The position numbers and the translations under genes are program-made. Below, piece by piece: positions 34,621 to 45,239 of a DNA stretch of 53,315 nucleotides (within the stretch, counting starts at the first letter, position 1; each line of letters opens with the position of its first letter). Origin of the DNA: an uncultured Lachnospiraceae bacterium (GTDB lineage: Bacteria; Bacillota; Clostridia; Lachnospirales; Lachnospiraceae); the NCBI GenBank assembly GCA_902476265.1, contig CABSCP010000033.1, positions 1-53,315 on the forward strand, read 5' to 3'. The notes under the pieces are model-generated. The model did not search any database, was not told where the DNA came from, and saw nothing but the letters and a program-made list of their open reading frames with translations.

Positions 34621-35501
34621 GCGATATCATGCTCCCTTCTTCGCAGCAGATTCAACAGAGGGCTGATCACTGCAATAATCAGTAAGAACTGTATCAGGTT
34701 GATGGCGGATGCATATCCCATGGTGCCCACCCGCATGGCATCGTACGAAAGTTTACTGATGACCTGTGTGGCGCCGTTTGGCCCTCCGTTCGTCATGGAC
34801 ATGACGATATCGAAGATGTTGAATCCGCCGATCACGCAGAGGGTGATGGTGGTATTTACCGATGGTCTCACCAGGGGCAGCGTGATAAACCGTGTGGTCT
34901 GCCATGCGCTGGCGCCGTCCAGCTTCGCCGCCTCATAAATGTCTGTGGAGATAGACTGCAGGCCCGCCAGTACGATTGCCGTATTAAAGCCGATCCACAT
35001 CCAGGACTCCACCCCGCATACCGTATACAGAACAATTTTAATGTCCCCAAGCCAGTTTAGCGCCATGAAGTCCAGGCCGATATTGCGCAGGAAAATATTT
35101 AAGATACCGGTATCGGGCTGGAGAATAAAGGTGAACACATAACCGATGACCAGCGCGCCGATGGTACAGGGCAGGAAAATGACGGCGCGGAAAAAGTTGC
35201 GTCCTTTAAACGCCCGGTTTAAAAGCAGGGCAAAAAACACGCCCAGCCCCACTTTCAATATGGTGGTGAAGATGGCAAATTGAAAGGTATGCCCCAGCGC
35301 AGGAAGAAAACTTTGAGAAGCAAACAGATCCTTAAAATTTTCCAGGCCGATAAAGGAGGGATTTTCAAAATTATAAATGCTCCAGTTCGTAAAGGAAAAT
35401 ACGAAACCGCCCACAATGGAGAGGATATAAAACAGGGTGAAAATAATCAGGGCGGGAAGCACAAAATAGAGCGGATAATATTTACGTTCCAGTTTTTTCA
35501 T
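34617..35501 (-). CDS. Carbohydrate ABC transporter permease (MalF/UgpA-like)
   Basis: A 294-aa protein with six helices and the EAA motif IYEAAKLDGASAWQTTRFIT followed by LPLVRPS. It forms the permease pair with the downstream gene. It lies 82 bases after the binding-protein gene with a hairpin in between, which would lower its expression relative to the binding protein. Confidence 0.92.
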   Translation of the reverse strand: MKKLERKYYPLYFVLPALIIFTLFYILSIVGGFVFSFTNWSIYNFENPSFIGLENFKDLFASQSFLPALGHTFQFAIFTTILKVGLGVFFALLLNRAFKGRNFFRAVIFLPCTIGALVIGYVFTFILQPDTGILNIFLRNIGLDFMALNWLGDIKIVLYTVCGVESWMWIGFNTAIVLAGLQSISTDIYEAAKLDGASAWQTTRFITLPLVRPSVNTTITLCVIGGFNIFDIVMSMTNGGPNGATQVISKLSYDAMRVGTMGYASAINLIQFLLIIAVISPLLNLLRRREHDIA

Positions 35502-35533
35502 ATTCAGGCTCCTTTGAGGAATGCATTTTCAGA

Positions 35534-35560
35534 AAAAGCCGCCGGGAAGCGGCGGCTTTT
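35534..35560 (-). terminator. Internal partial terminator between binding protein and permeases
   Basis: Stem aaaagccgcc/ggcggctttt (35534-35543 with 35551-35560), 7-base loop; on the minus strand followed by tct. It sits 23 bases after the binding-protein stop and inside the operon, a known means to give excess binding protein. Confidence 0.7.
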
Positions 35561-35582
35561 CTCGCGAAAATTGTTGTTAAGT

Positions 35583-36932
35583 TCAGTTAAAGCCTTCAAA
35601 ACCCAGCTGCTTGCCGACGGTAATTACGCTGTCGCTCCAGATCTTCGCACATTCTTCCGGTGTTTTCTGCCCCAGCAGATCGGAAAGGAAAGCGCTGTTT
35701 GCATCATCGGAAGGTGTAATGATATAAGACTGGTTGTAATGGATTTCTGTTTTGCCTTCATCCACATATTTCTGGGTATCCTGCAGAGTTACACTTAAAT
35801 TGGTGGCTTCTACGTTTTTCCATACGGAGGTGCAGGCTCTTGTCTCAATGTTTAACTTGAGATTCTCTTCAGAGGACATAAAATTAATGAAATCTTTTGC
35901 AGCATCTACGTTTTCAGACTGATTGGAGATATAGTATCCCCCGGGGCCTGCGATGGCGAGATAGCTGTCGCCATCCACGGTGGGAGCTGCGAACATACCG
36001 ATCTTTCCGGCGCCTGCAGGCTCGGTCTTCACATATTCAGGATCCGCCCAGTCGCCCATATACATCATGGCAGCCGTGCCGCCTGCGATGGCTTTCTGTC
36101 CCATTTCATAGGTAGCCGTCGCCATATCGGAGTTGATATACCCTCTGTCCACCCAGTCAGCCAGCCTGACAAACATTTCGTTGAATTCCGGGTAATCATC
36201 CCAGCGCGCCTGATTGGTGTTGAGTTTTTCCAGAGCATCCGGATTCTTTGCCAGAATATTCGGCCATTCCGCATTCATGATCTGGTTCACGGTCCAGGCA
36301 TCCGCCATGGAAACATAAAGGGGTGTGATTCCTGCCGCCAGCAGCTTGTCACATGCTGCGTTGAACTCCTCCACTGTTTTGGGAACTTCAATGCCGTTGT
36401 TCTCAAAAACTTCTTTATTGTATACGATACCGAAAGAGTTTACGCCGCCGTTGGGGAAGCAGTAAATTTTTCCGTCGCTGTGTGTCACGAACTGTTTTCC
36501 CGCATCCGTCAGATTCGCAACCCAGGATTCCGCTGAAAGATCCACCAGGTTTTTCTCATGCTGATAGGAAGCGGCCTGTGTGCCGGTATCTCCGATGAAA
36601 ATGTCCCACATGCCGCTGGTGGACATTTTGGTCTGCAGGAGGGAATCGAACTGGTCGTCGTCAATCGCCTGGATATCCACCACATTGCCGGTCTGCTCTT
36701 CCCATCCCTTTTTGAAGTTCTCAATGTTTGAAATTTCCACATGAGAAGCTTTCAGGCCGACCGTAATGGTGACGCTGTCCTTACCGGGCGCCGGGGCTTT
36801 TGCCTCATCCGCTGTATTTTGTTCCGTGGTTTTCGCTGCTGTGTTTTCCGCAGGAGCCTTGCCGCCGCAGCCTGCCAGCATCATCGCTGCCATACCGGCG
36901 CACAGTAATACACTTAAAAATTTCTTTTTCAT
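35583..36932 (-). CDS. Extracellular sugar-binding lipoprotein (family 1 SBP)
   Basis: A 449-aa lipoprotein with lipobox LAGC at C22 after a basic hydrophobic signal, then an Ala/Thr/Lys linker. The mature part has family 1 features (ITVGLKASHVEISNIENFKK; FPNGGVNSFGIVYNKEVFEN; AAMMYMGDWADPEYV). It presents a sugar or oligosaccharide to the two permeases. Divergent from the yesM-like kinase, which is probably its regulator. The specific sugar is not evident. Confidence 0.92.
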   Translation of the reverse strand: MKKKFLSVLLCAGMAAMMLAGCGGKAPAENTAAKTTEQNTADEAKAPAPGKDSVTITVGLKASHVEISNIENFKKGWEEQTGNVVDIQAIDDDQFDSLLQTKMSTSGMWDIFIGDTGTQAASYQHEKNLVDLSAESWVANLTDAGKQFVTHSDGKIYCFPNGGVNSFGIVYNKEVFENNGIEVPKTVEEFNAACDKLLAAGITPLYVSMADAWTVNQIMNAEWPNILAKNPDALEKLNTNQARWDDYPEFNEMFVRLADWVDRGYINSDMATATYEMGQKAIAGGTAAMMYMGDWADPEYVKTEPAGAGKIGMFAAPTVDGDSYLAIAGPGGYYISNQSENVDAAKDFINFMSSEENLKLNIETRACTSVWKNVEATNLSVTLQDTQKYVDEGKTEIHYNQSYIITPSDDANSAFLSDLLGQKTPEECAKIWSDSVITVGKQLGFEGFN

Positions 36933-37049
36933 AGTACCTCTCCTTTTCCCGATTTTGTCGATATGTTTATTTTAGGAAATAAAACCGGAAATGAAAATGT
37001 ATATTTTTACCTTTCCGGCATGTTCATTTTTGATATTTCATCGATATGA

Positions 37050-37078
37050 TTGCCATTTTTACCGGAATTGGATATGAT
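37050..37078 (+). promoter_or_regulatory. Promoter of the YesM/YesN-like genes
   Basis: TTGCCA (37050-37055), 17-base spacer, TATGAT (37073-37078), about 31 bases before the start at 37109. Confidence 0.55.
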
Positions 37079-37108
37079 GTTTTATATAGATATTACAAAG
37101 GGAGAATC

Positions 37109-38920
37109 ATGAAACACGAATTCATTCATAAAAAAGGAAAAAACAAATTTAAAATCCGCCTGTTATGGGCGTTCGGAATCCTGTTCACCGTGATCGCAGT
37201 GGCAGTCTCCACTCTTTTTTTCTATACCAACTATCAAAACGCGCGCACGGATGAGCAGTATACCTCACAGATTGTGCTGGACAGAATTGCCACGCAGATC
37301 ACTTCTTTATATGAACAGATTGATATTGCGGCAACGTCGATCACCAAAAATTCCAATATGCAGCAGATTGTTCTGGATTTAAACTCGGAAGGTACCGCTG
37401 CAGACAACCCTGCTCAGGCGCTGCAGATCAAACGGGAGATCCAACATATGCTGACCAATATGCTGTTTTCCTCCAATATTTCAAATGTACTTTTATATGA
37501 CAGCCGGCATGACTATTTTTATTATACCGGTCTGTATCTGGGGGACAGGGATTACATTGAAAAAGCCATGAAAAAAGCGGATGCGGACATGCTTTCCGAG
37601 AAGATTCTGAAAGGGCCTCATAAAAGCCCCTGGCTCAAAGAGGAAAAAACCGTTCTTTCCGTCATCAAAAACTTTTCCGATAACAATACGACCAAAAGCA
37701 CCCACGTGGAAGTACAGGTCCCTTACAGCAGGCTGGAGGAGATCTGCCGTCAGGATTCCTTTCGCACGGAAAAGGAAATCATCATACTCGATCAGGAAGG
37801 GAAAATGGTATATCCCTGGAAAAGAAGCGTCTCTGTCATTTCAGAGGATAATTTTGCCAGGACCTGCGACGCAGTCCGCCAGGGAAGGACCGAATATATG
37901 GGCAGGGACTATTCTTTTTATGCCGTGCCGATTCTGGATCACGCCTTTTCCGTCATTCTGCTGTCCAATAACAGCAGCCTGCACGGATATTTTTCTTCCA
38001 ACTGCCGGGTGGCTGTCCTGACTTTCTTCGTCCTGCTCCTCCCCACCATGCTGAGCGTTGCCGCCATCATCAACGTGATTTCCAAACCGCTTCAGGAACT
38101 GATCGTCTATATCAACCGGATCAGTCTGGAAAAGGACACAAAGCTGCAGCTGCCGGCCAATACGCTGGATGAATTTGAAATTATCAACTCCTCCTTCAAT
38201 CAAATGCTTGAAAAAATGAGGGAATCTGTGAAACAGATTTATGAATCCCGTATCCGGGAGACCAATGCGAGGCTGACGGCCCTGCAAGCGCAGATCAACC
38301 CGCATTTTCTATATAATGCGCTCAATTCCATCAGCGCGGCCAGCGAAGTATACGGCAGTGAAGTCACCACAAAAATGTGTCAGGAATTTTCCGGCATGAT
38401 GCGCTACATTACTTCCGGCCACCAGACGGTAAAGCTGATCGAAGAGATCGCCCATACCCGCAATTATCTGGATTTCATGAAATTCTCCTATGACGGGGAT
38501 TTTGATTATGAAATAGATATTCCGCTTTCTCTGTATAATGTCACGCTTCCCAAACTGGTCATCCAGCCGCTTGTGGAAAACAGTTTCAAGCATGGATTTC
38601 ACAGGACAGCGCCGCCCTGGCAGATCAAAATCCGCTGCTTTGTGCAAGAGGACTGTTGGAACGTGGAAATACGGGATAACGGAAGCGGATTTTCGGAAGC
38701 GGCTCTGGAGCAGTTTGAGCGCAGCAAAAAGGCTTATCTGGGAGAGGAAGCGGCTCTTTTGTATGAAGATCTTGAAATCGACGGCCTCGGACTGAAAAAT
38801 ATTCTGGGGCGTCTGCTCATTTTCTTTAACAAAGACGTGGACGTAAACATTTCCAATGAAGCCGGCAGCTGCGTTGTCATAACGGGTAAACTACAGGATA
38901 AAGAAGGATTTCAAAAATGA
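37109..38920 (+). CDS. Sensor histidine kinase, YesM-like (HisK_5)
   Basis: A 603-aa membrane kinase. N-terminal helix (LWAFGILFTVIAVAVSTLFF), an external sensor domain of about 250 residues (dCache-like), a second helix (VAVLTFFVLLLPTMLSVAAI), HAMP (about 315-370), the His-kinase motif INPHFLYNALNSISAASE and HATPase motifs (LVIQPLVENSFKHGF; GLGLKNI). Start at 37109 has agggagaatc upstream; an earlier in-frame ATG (37046) overlaps the promoter. It senses sugar or its binding protein and drives the YesN-like regulator that overlaps by 4 bases. Confidence 0.92.
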   Translation: MKHEFIHKKGKNKFKIRLLWAFGILFTVIAVAVSTLFFYTNYQNARTDEQYTSQIVLDRIATQITSLYEQIDIAATSITKNSNMQQIVLDLNSEGTAADNPAQALQIKREIQHMLTNMLFSSNISNVLLYDSRHDYFYYTGLYLGDRDYIEKAMKKADADMLSEKILKGPHKSPWLKEEKTVLSVIKNFSDNNTTKSTHVEVQVPYSRLEEICRQDSFRTEKEIIILDQEGKMVYPWKRSVSVISEDNFARTCDAVRQGRTEYMGRDYSFYAVPILDHAFSVILLSNNSSLHGYFSSNCRVAVLTFFVLLLPTMLSVAAIINVISKPLQELIVYINRISLEKDTKLQLPANTLDEFEIINSSFNQMLEKMRESVKQIYESRIRETNARLTALQAQINPHFLYNALNSISAASEVYGSEVTTKMCQEFSGMMRYITSGHQTVKLIEEIAHTRNYLDFMKFSYDGDFDYEIDIPLSLYNVTLPKLVIQPLVENSFKHGFHRTAPPWQIKIRCFVQEDCWNVEIRDNGSGFSEAALEQFERSKKAYLGEEAALLYEDLEIDGLGLKNILGRLLIFFNKDVDVNISNEAGSCVVITGKLQDKEGFQK

Positions 38921-40464
38921 TCAGATTGGTGGTTGCTGAGGATCAGCAGTTAATTTTAAAGGACTTATGCAAAAAAATAGAGAAGGCGGACGGGGAGGTT
39001 CAAATCGTGGCGGTGGCCCAGAACGGGGAAGATGCGCTGGCAAAGGTGCTGCAACACCGGCCGGATATTTTCATCACTGATATCCGGATGCCTGTCCTGA
39101 CGGGACTGGAGGTAATCGCCGAACTCAAAAGCAGGGAAATCAATACCCATACGGTTCTCATCAGCGGATATCGGGATTTTGAATATGCCAGGGAAGCGAT
39201 TAAGCTGGGTGTGGACGAATATTTGCTTAAACCGCTTTCCGTAGATGATATCCGCTATGTCCTGCAGGCTTTGAAAGAAAAAATAACAATGAGCGAGGTG
39301 GACTATCAGCAGCATATTGTGGAAGAAATCCTGCGCAGCAACACCTATACCATGCCCCAGATACAGACCTCTTTTCTGTTTGAACGTTATTATGTGATGC
39401 TGATGATGGCCGGATCATACCCCACCTTTTCCATCAATTACGCCATTCCCAATCAGCCGGTTCATGAGGAATATGATTTAAACCGGATGTTCTCCCCTCT
39501 GTTAGGCCCGGGAGAAAAGCTGTATGTCTGTCCCGGAAAAAATTATAATGAGAGCATCTGTGTATTCTGTCTGAATCAATCGGGCAGAGAACTGCCGGAA
39601 AAAGCGGCCGGACTGCTGATCGGGGAAAAAACGGGCGGGCCAAAAATGTCTGCTCCCGTCACCATATGTATCAGCCGCAGCATAAAACATATTGATAATG
39701 CCGGAATTGAAAGCCAGATCATGCGCGGCTATCTGTCCGGGCATCTGATTTTCGGAAAAAACAGTATTCTTTACTGCGATGTCGTATCCGTGAACGAACA
39801 GTCCGGCAAAGACTTTTTCAACAAAGAAATGGGCCGGCGTTTTGCCCAGTATATGGCAGAAGGGGACACGCAGCGTTTCCTGAACGGTTTAAAGCAGCTG
39901 CTGGACCGCATGGAAGCGGAAAACGCTGCCCAGAAGGAAGTGGATGTCACCCTGAAACGGCTCTTCCGGATCAGCTGTACCGGGGAAGCCGGCAGCGCCA
40001 AAAACTCCTATGATATGGACCTGGATGAATTCATCACCAACTCAAAATCCTATGCGGAACTCCATTCTTATCTGGAGTTCCTTGTGCTGCAGCTTTCCAA
40101 AGGCAATGCAAAAACCGCTGCTGCCGATCCGGAAGAAATGGTCAGAAAAATCCGTAATTATATGGAAGCCCACTATATGGAGGATCTTAATATCAATGAA
40201 ATTGCGGGTATTTTTTCCCTGACACCGGCCTATTTCAGCAGACTGTTTAAAAAGCATACCATGAAAAGACCGCTGGAATATCTGACCGGAGTGAGAATGG
40301 CACATGCCTGCGATTATTTCTGCACAACGGATCTTCCGGTGAAGGATGTGGCGGAGCTGTGCGGTTACTCCGATCCTTTTCATTTCAGTAAAAATTTCAA
40401 ATCCAGCGTGGGGCAGTCTCCTTCCGAATATCGGATCCAAAACAGGGGGAAAGTCCATCATTGA
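38917..40464 (+). CDS. Response regulator with AraC output, YesN-like
   Basis: A 515-aa protein: receiver residues 1-125 with D55 (IFITDIRMP) and K105 (YLLKPLS), a middle linker region of about 280 residues, and an AraC double HTH at about 410-510 (DLNINEIAGIFSLTPAYFSRLF; VKDVAELCGYSDPFHFSKNF). It should activate the divergent sugar uptake operon in its phosphorylated form; the target is inferred from position. Confidence 0.93.
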   Translation: MIRLVVAEDQQLILKDLCKKIEKADGEVQIVAVAQNGEDALAKVLQHRPDIFITDIRMPVLTGLEVIAELKSREINTHTVLISGYRDFEYAREAIKLGVDEYLLKPLSVDDIRYVLQALKEKITMSEVDYQQHIVEEILRSNTYTMPQIQTSFLFERYYVMLMMAGSYPTFSINYAIPNQPVHEEYDLNRMFSPLLGPGEKLYVCPGKNYNESICVFCLNQSGRELPEKAAGLLIGEKTGGPKMSAPVTICISRSIKHIDNAGIESQIMRGYLSGHLIFGKNSILYCDVVSVNEQSGKDFFNKEMGRRFAQYMAEGDTQRFLNGLKQLLDRMEAENAAQKEVDVTLKRLFRISCTGEAGSAKNSYDMDLDEFITNSKSYAELHSYLEFLVLQLSKGNAKTAAADPEEMVRKIRNYMEAHYMEDLNINEIAGIFSLTPAYFSRLFKKHTMKRPLEYLTGVRMAHACDYFCTTDLPVKDVAELCGYSDPFHFSKNFKSSVGQSPSEYRIQNRGKVHH

Positions 40465-40568
40465 TCCTGTTCTCTGCACATTACAGGTGCTCTCTTTTTT
40501 GTGCAGGGAAAGAGAGGATGAAAAGAAAAAAGACAATTATACTAACAGTATCGGAAGGAGATTACAGT

Positions 40569-41420
40569 ATGGAATGGGTGGAAAGACTGAATCAGGCCAT
40601 TGGCTACATTGAGGAGCATTTAACAGACGAAGTGGATTATGAACAGCTCGGAAAAATCGCCTGCTGCTCTGCCTATCACTTTCAGCGGATGTTCGCTTAT
40701 ATGGCCGGCGTGCCATTGGCAGAATATATCCGCAGAAGAAAAATGTCTTTGGCTGCAGTGGATCTTCAGGGCACAGATATGAAAATTATTGATATTGCGG
40801 GAAAATACGGTTACAGCTCGCCCACCGCTTTTAACAGAGCATTCCAAAGCGTTCATGGCATCGCGCCCTCCGCTGTAAAAAACGAAGGCGTCTCTGTCAA
40901 ATCATTCCCTCCGGTCACATTTAAAATAATGATCAAAGGAGCAGAAGAAATGAACTATCGAATTGAAACAAAAGACGCTTTCCGTATTATCGGCATATCT
41001 ACCCCCCTGCAAAAGGAACTGGAGGCCAATTTTGCCGTGGTGCCAAAATTCTGGCAGGACGCGGCGGCAAACGGCACGATTCCGAAGCTGGCAGGGCTGA
41101 TGAACAAACCTCCCATGGGTCTTTTAGGCGTGAGTTCCTGTGGTAATAAAGAAGATTGGCGCTATTTTATCGCGGTTTCCAGTACAAAGGACGCCGGTGA
41201 ATTTGAAGAATATACCGTTCCCGCTGCAACCTGGGCCATTTTCCCCGGCGAAGGCACAAACCTGTCCATCCAGGAACTGGAACAGCGTATTGTGACGGAA
41301 TGGCTGCCCACTTCCGGTTATGAATACGGCAGTGCGCCGGATATAGAAGTTTACATCAATCCCGACCCGCAGAATGCAAAGTATGAGGTATGGATTCCCG
41401 TCACGAAAAAGGCGGACTAA
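40569..41420 (+). CDS. AraC-family regulator with GyrI-like effector domain
   Basis: A 283-aa protein: N-terminal AraC HTH pair (AYHFQRMFAYMAGVPLAEYI; IIDIAGKYGYSSPTAFNRAF) and a C-terminal SOUL/GyrI-like ligand domain (FRIIGISTPLQKELEANFAV to YEVWIPVTKKAD), the Rob/BmrR-type plan for binding drugs or small lipophilic ligands. Start at 40569 is preferred (ggaaggag, 8 bases); a longer frame from 40461 overlaps the regulator before it. The regulated gene is not apparent. Confidence 0.88.
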   Translation: MEWVERLNQAIGYIEEHLTDEVDYEQLGKIACCSAYHFQRMFAYMAGVPLAEYIRRRKMSLAAVDLQGTDMKIIDIAGKYGYSSPTAFNRAFQSVHGIAPSAVKNEGVSVKSFPPVTFKIMIKGAEEMNYRIETKDAFRIIGISTPLQKELEANFAVVPKFWQDAAANGTIPKLAGLMNKPPMGLLGVSSCGNKEDWRYFIAVSSTKDAGEFEEYTVPAATWAIFPGEGTNLSIQELEQRIVTEWLPTSGYEYGSAPDIEVYINPDPQNAKYEVWIPVTKKAD

Positions 41421-41431
41421 AACAGATATTG

Positions 41432-41477
41432 AAAAAGGGGATCGCTCAATCCGATATGATTTTGCGATCCCCTTTTT
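41432..41477. terminator. Bidirectional terminator between convergent genes
   Basis: A perfect 14-bp stem aaaaaggggatcgc with its complement (41432-41445, 41464-41477), A-run on one side and T-run on the other, between the AraC gene (plus) and the binding-protein gene (minus). Confidence 0.9.
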
Positions 41478-41539
41478 CTGCTTTCGGGCACAGTCCTGTT
41501 CATCCTTTATCGATTTAACTTCCGCCGTTTATTCACCTG

Positions 41540-42880
41540 TCAATCATGAAGCTTTCCTTCGGTCCTTCCTTTTGCAATCGCTGCATTTATGTTTTCATCC
41601 AGCCTTTTGGCGGTTTCTTCCGGTGTCTGCTCTCCTGCCAGAAGCGCTGTCATTTCCGGGTAAAAGGCATTCCGGATTCCGGGATAATTGGGGGAGCGGT
41701 TTGTAAAATCAATTCTTGTATCCTCAATACTGCGCCATTGCTCCATCATTGGAATCGTGTCCTTATGCTGCTGTGCAATGCCGGAGAACGCCGGGAGTGT
41801 ATCGGAAGCCGTGCTGAGAGCCATCAGCTCTTCATTGGAATACAAAAACTTCAGAAAATCTTTGGATACCTCCAGTCTCTTTTCATCGCCGTTATCAAAA
41901 ACCGCAAAGGAATACGTAAAGTCAAATGACATTCCCCGCCCCTTCACAGACGGATAGAGCGCATACCTCGTATCCAAATTCAGTTCCGCCAGCACTCTGT
42001 TCAGCACATTATTTGAAAAATAGATCACAAGCTGATTATTGCAGAAAAGTTCAAAACAATCCAGCAAATCCAGATTTTCCGATCCGGGAGGATAGTATCC
42101 CTTCCTGTGATTGTCCTGTATCCACCGAAGTGCTTTGATTCCGTTTTCATCATTAATACACGCATTCCCGTTCTCGTCAAAGAACGGATTCCCGAACATG
42201 CGCAGCAACATCATATTTACCATATCACCATTGACATTACCGCCGTACATCATCATGGGATAGACTGTTTCAGGCAGATTTTCTTTCAGCGCCTCCAGGA
42301 TCGTATTCCATTCATCGATTGTCCAGTCCGAAATTTCATCTTCTTCGGCTATGTACTCTTCCAGTCCCGCCTTACGGAACAACTCTGCATTATAGACAAA
42401 CAGCGTAGGCAGACGGCCGTATGGAGCCATATAGTACTTCCCGCCGATGGAATATAAATCATCAAATTCCGGCCCCACCTCATCGCGCACCTGCTCGGGA
42501 AGCACATCGTTTAAAGGTATCACGCGTCCCTCATAAATATGTCCCAGATTCACAAAGCTGTCCTGGAGAACAACATCCGTGGCATCCGGCTGGCCGTACT
42601 TTCCCTCCACAAATTTAGGCTCGTCATCCAGGGTGAAATACTCCGTTACGATGGTAACATCATACTTGTCATACTGAGCGATAAATTGATCCGCCATATA
42701 ACGGGTCATGCTGTCATAATCTGCACCAGGTTCATCTTCCTCATATAATCCCTTGTGATCCGCATAGTTTCTCAGATAAATCGTGACCTTTTCTTTTTCC
42801 TGTCCCGCCATTTGACAGCCCGCCATATTAAGAAGCAGCAGTGCCGACAGAAACAGCGCCGTTATTCTCCGAATCTTCAT
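41540..42880 (-). CDS. Orphan extracellular solute-binding lipoprotein
   Basis: A 446-aa lipoprotein with lipobox MAGC at C22 (LLLLNMAGCQMAGQ). The mature domain is a family 1-type binding protein (VTIYLRNYADHKGLYEEDEP; MAPYGRLPTLFVYNAELFRK; DNHRKGYYPPGSENLDLLDC). No permease gene adjoins it; instead it overlaps by 4 bases the hybrid kinase gene before it. Binding proteins paired with kinases can act as external ligand detectors, so a sensing rather than transport role is inferred. Confidence 0.88.
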   Translation of the reverse strand: MKIRRITALFLSALLLLNMAGCQMAGQEKEKVTIYLRNYADHKGLYEEDEPGADYDSMTRYMADQFIAQYDKYDVTIVTEYFTLDDEPKFVEGKYGQPDATDVVLQDSFVNLGHIYEGRVIPLNDVLPEQVRDEVGPEFDDLYSIGGKYYMAPYGRLPTLFVYNAELFRKAGLEEYIAEEDEISDWTIDEWNTILEALKENLPETVYPMMMYGGNVNGDMVNMMLLRMFGNPFFDENGNACINDENGIKALRWIQDNHRKGYYPPGSENLDLLDCFELFCNNQLVIYFSNNVLNRVLAELNLDTRYALYPSVKGRGMSFDFTYSFAVFDNGDEKRLEVSKDFLKFLYSNEELMALSTASDTLPAFSGIAQQHKDTIPMMEQWRSIEDTRIDFTNRSPNYPGIRNAFYPEMTALLAGEQTPEETAKRLDENINAAIAKGRTEGKLHD

Positions 42881-45039
42881 GATTGCCCCTCTCTTTCGAA
42901 CAGATAATAATGCAGCTTTGTAAACAATAAGCCGAAATCTATGGGTTTCGCGATATGATCATTCATCCCATGGGACAATGTCACTTCCATATCGGAGGTG
43001 AATGCATTCGCCGTGACAGCCAGAATAGGAACCGTTTTGGCGCATGGATGATCGGATGCGCGGATTTTTTCCGCTGCTTCCAGACCATTCATAACAGGCA
43101 TCTGCATATCCATCAGAATAAGGGAAATCTCTCCCGGTTCCGATTCACAGAACATCTGACAGGCTTCCAGACCGTTTACCGCCCGGATCGTTTTCATTTG
43201 CTTCATTTCCAGAACGGATGTTAAAATCTCCATATTAAGCTCATTATCTTCTGCCACCAGGACGGTGATTCCAGACCAATCCACTTCTCCCGGTTTTTCC
43301 GGCTGCACAGGGAAAGCCTGCCGGTTACCGGCCTTTTCAAACGGGATTTTGACGGTGAAACAGGTACCCTCATTTAACACACTCTCCACCTGAATCGTCC
43401 CGCCCATCATGGAAACAATCTCGTGGCAGATGGCAAGCCCCAGCCCGGTGCCCGTCTGCTTTTTCGTGTTTTTATTGTATTCCTGTGTAAAGGGCTTAAA
43501 AACATTTTCTAAAAATTCCGGGGACATCCCGCAGCCGTTATCCGATACTACAAAACAGACCTTAACCGATGTTTCGTTTTCATCCACATTGTCCACATCC
43601 AATCGGATTTCCCCGTTGGGAGCCGTGAACTTGAGCGCATTCCCCAGCAGGTTCATCAAAATCTGCTGAATTCTTACAGCATCGCCTATGATATACAGCC
43701 CCCGGCAATGGATATTACAATGATACCGGATGTTTTTCAGCTCGGCCTGACCGCCGATCACTGAACTAATGTTATCGAGCAGGGAATCCAGTTCCATTGG
43801 CGCAGAAACTAATTCCATCTTCCCATTATCAATCCTGGACATGTCCAGGATGTCATTAATCAGAGAAAGCAAGTAATTGGATGAGGTTCTGATCTTCTCA
43901 ATCTGCCCCTTATCCTGTTCCGACAACTCGCCGCTTTTGGCCAGCAGCTCCGAAAACCCGATAATGGCATTCAGCGGTGTGCGGATCTCATGACTCATAT
44001 TGGACAGGAAGCGGCTTTTGGATGCGGCCACCTCCTCTGCCGTGTTTTTTTGTATCATGAGCCTGATGGAAGTGATGTTGCTCATATAAAGACTGATACC
44101 CAAAAAGATAATGGCAGAAGCAACCCCTATCACAATGAGTATGGTAAGGTGCAGCATCTGGCTGTATTGCTGCTGGGCAACCTCAATCGGCACAGAACTG
44201 ACCAGGGTCAGGCCCAGTTCCGAAATAGGGATGGTGATACAGAAATATGTGCGGTCATTGATCTCGTATTGAAAATTAACGGCCTTCATTGCATTCACAT
44301 CAGCCAACAGGGTCTTTGCATTCTGTTTTCCAATCACCTTATAATCCTGTTCAAGCATCTTAAAAAAATTATTCTCAATGGGCATCTGTGTGACCATACC
44401 GGTCTGCGAGAGAACATTTCCTTTGTGATCCACCAGCGTGGACACCCCTTCATTTCCAAAGAACTGCAGCTGCAGGCTGGCGCCAATCAAGTCAAATGAA
44501 TACTCCCCGCAAATGCCCACAATTTTTTTATCATCCAGCACAATGGGATCAATCGGAAGCGCATAGCGCAGCGAATTGTTCCAATCAAACCACTGGCTGG
44601 CCATATCAGGCTTTGCCAGGTATTCTTTGTGCCGGTCAATCACACTCCGGACATAGGGCGTATCGGAACCGTCCGTGACAACATTGCTGAAACTATATGT
44701 AAAACCATCGGAATCAATCAAAAACAAATCTTCCATGTTATTGGCTTTTCGCTTAAGCCGCAGCAGATTCAGCGCCTGGCCCATATCTTCCACTTTTTGC
44801 AGCCGGATCATTTCCGTCACTTCCAGCATATCCGCTTTATACCCATTAAGCTTATCTACAATATTATATTTGTCATGCTACGCCAGTTCTTTCATGTAGC
44901 CGCCAGTGAATTTCATCGCCGTATCGGATATCTTATTGACATAGACAATAAGCAGTCCCACCGATAGGATAATTACCAGGAACGATATGAAGAAGAAACT
45001 TTTCCGTCATTTTACCAATGAATCTGTTTTTCGTTTCAT
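42877..45039 (-). pseudogene. Hybrid sensor histidine kinase interrupted by two in-frame stop codons
   Basis: The intact frame from 44829 gives 650 aa: a sensor part (about 30-215), a membrane helix (LTILIVIGVASAIIFLGISLYM, about 229-250), H280 in LSNMSHEIRTPLNA, HATPase motifs (GLGLAICHEI) and a C-terminal receiver (VLVAEDNELNMEIL; LILMDMQMP). The same frame continues upstream to an ATG at 45039 with gggagg before it, encoding a signal/membrane helix (FFFISFLVIILSVGLLIVYV), but has TGA at codon 11 (45009-45007) and TAG at codon 54 (44880-44878). ATG 44829 has a weak ribosome binding site. Likely a decaying gene, or one restarted without its first helix; sequence error is possible. Coupled to the orphan binding protein. 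Confidence 0.75.
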
Positions 45040-45239
45040 CCCGCTGTTTCCTCCCGCAAATCACCTTTTCGTACAAATGCCCATTGGCATTTATTCATTA
45101 TAACATAGAATCAAGAAAAGAGGCATATTTATACTCATCATCTTTCATGATCCGTCCATAATTAATTGATTACGGCAGGCAAAAAAAGTGACAGACTTCA
45201 TCGGCGGGTATATAATTTGAAAAAAGGAGGTTTGCTTTT

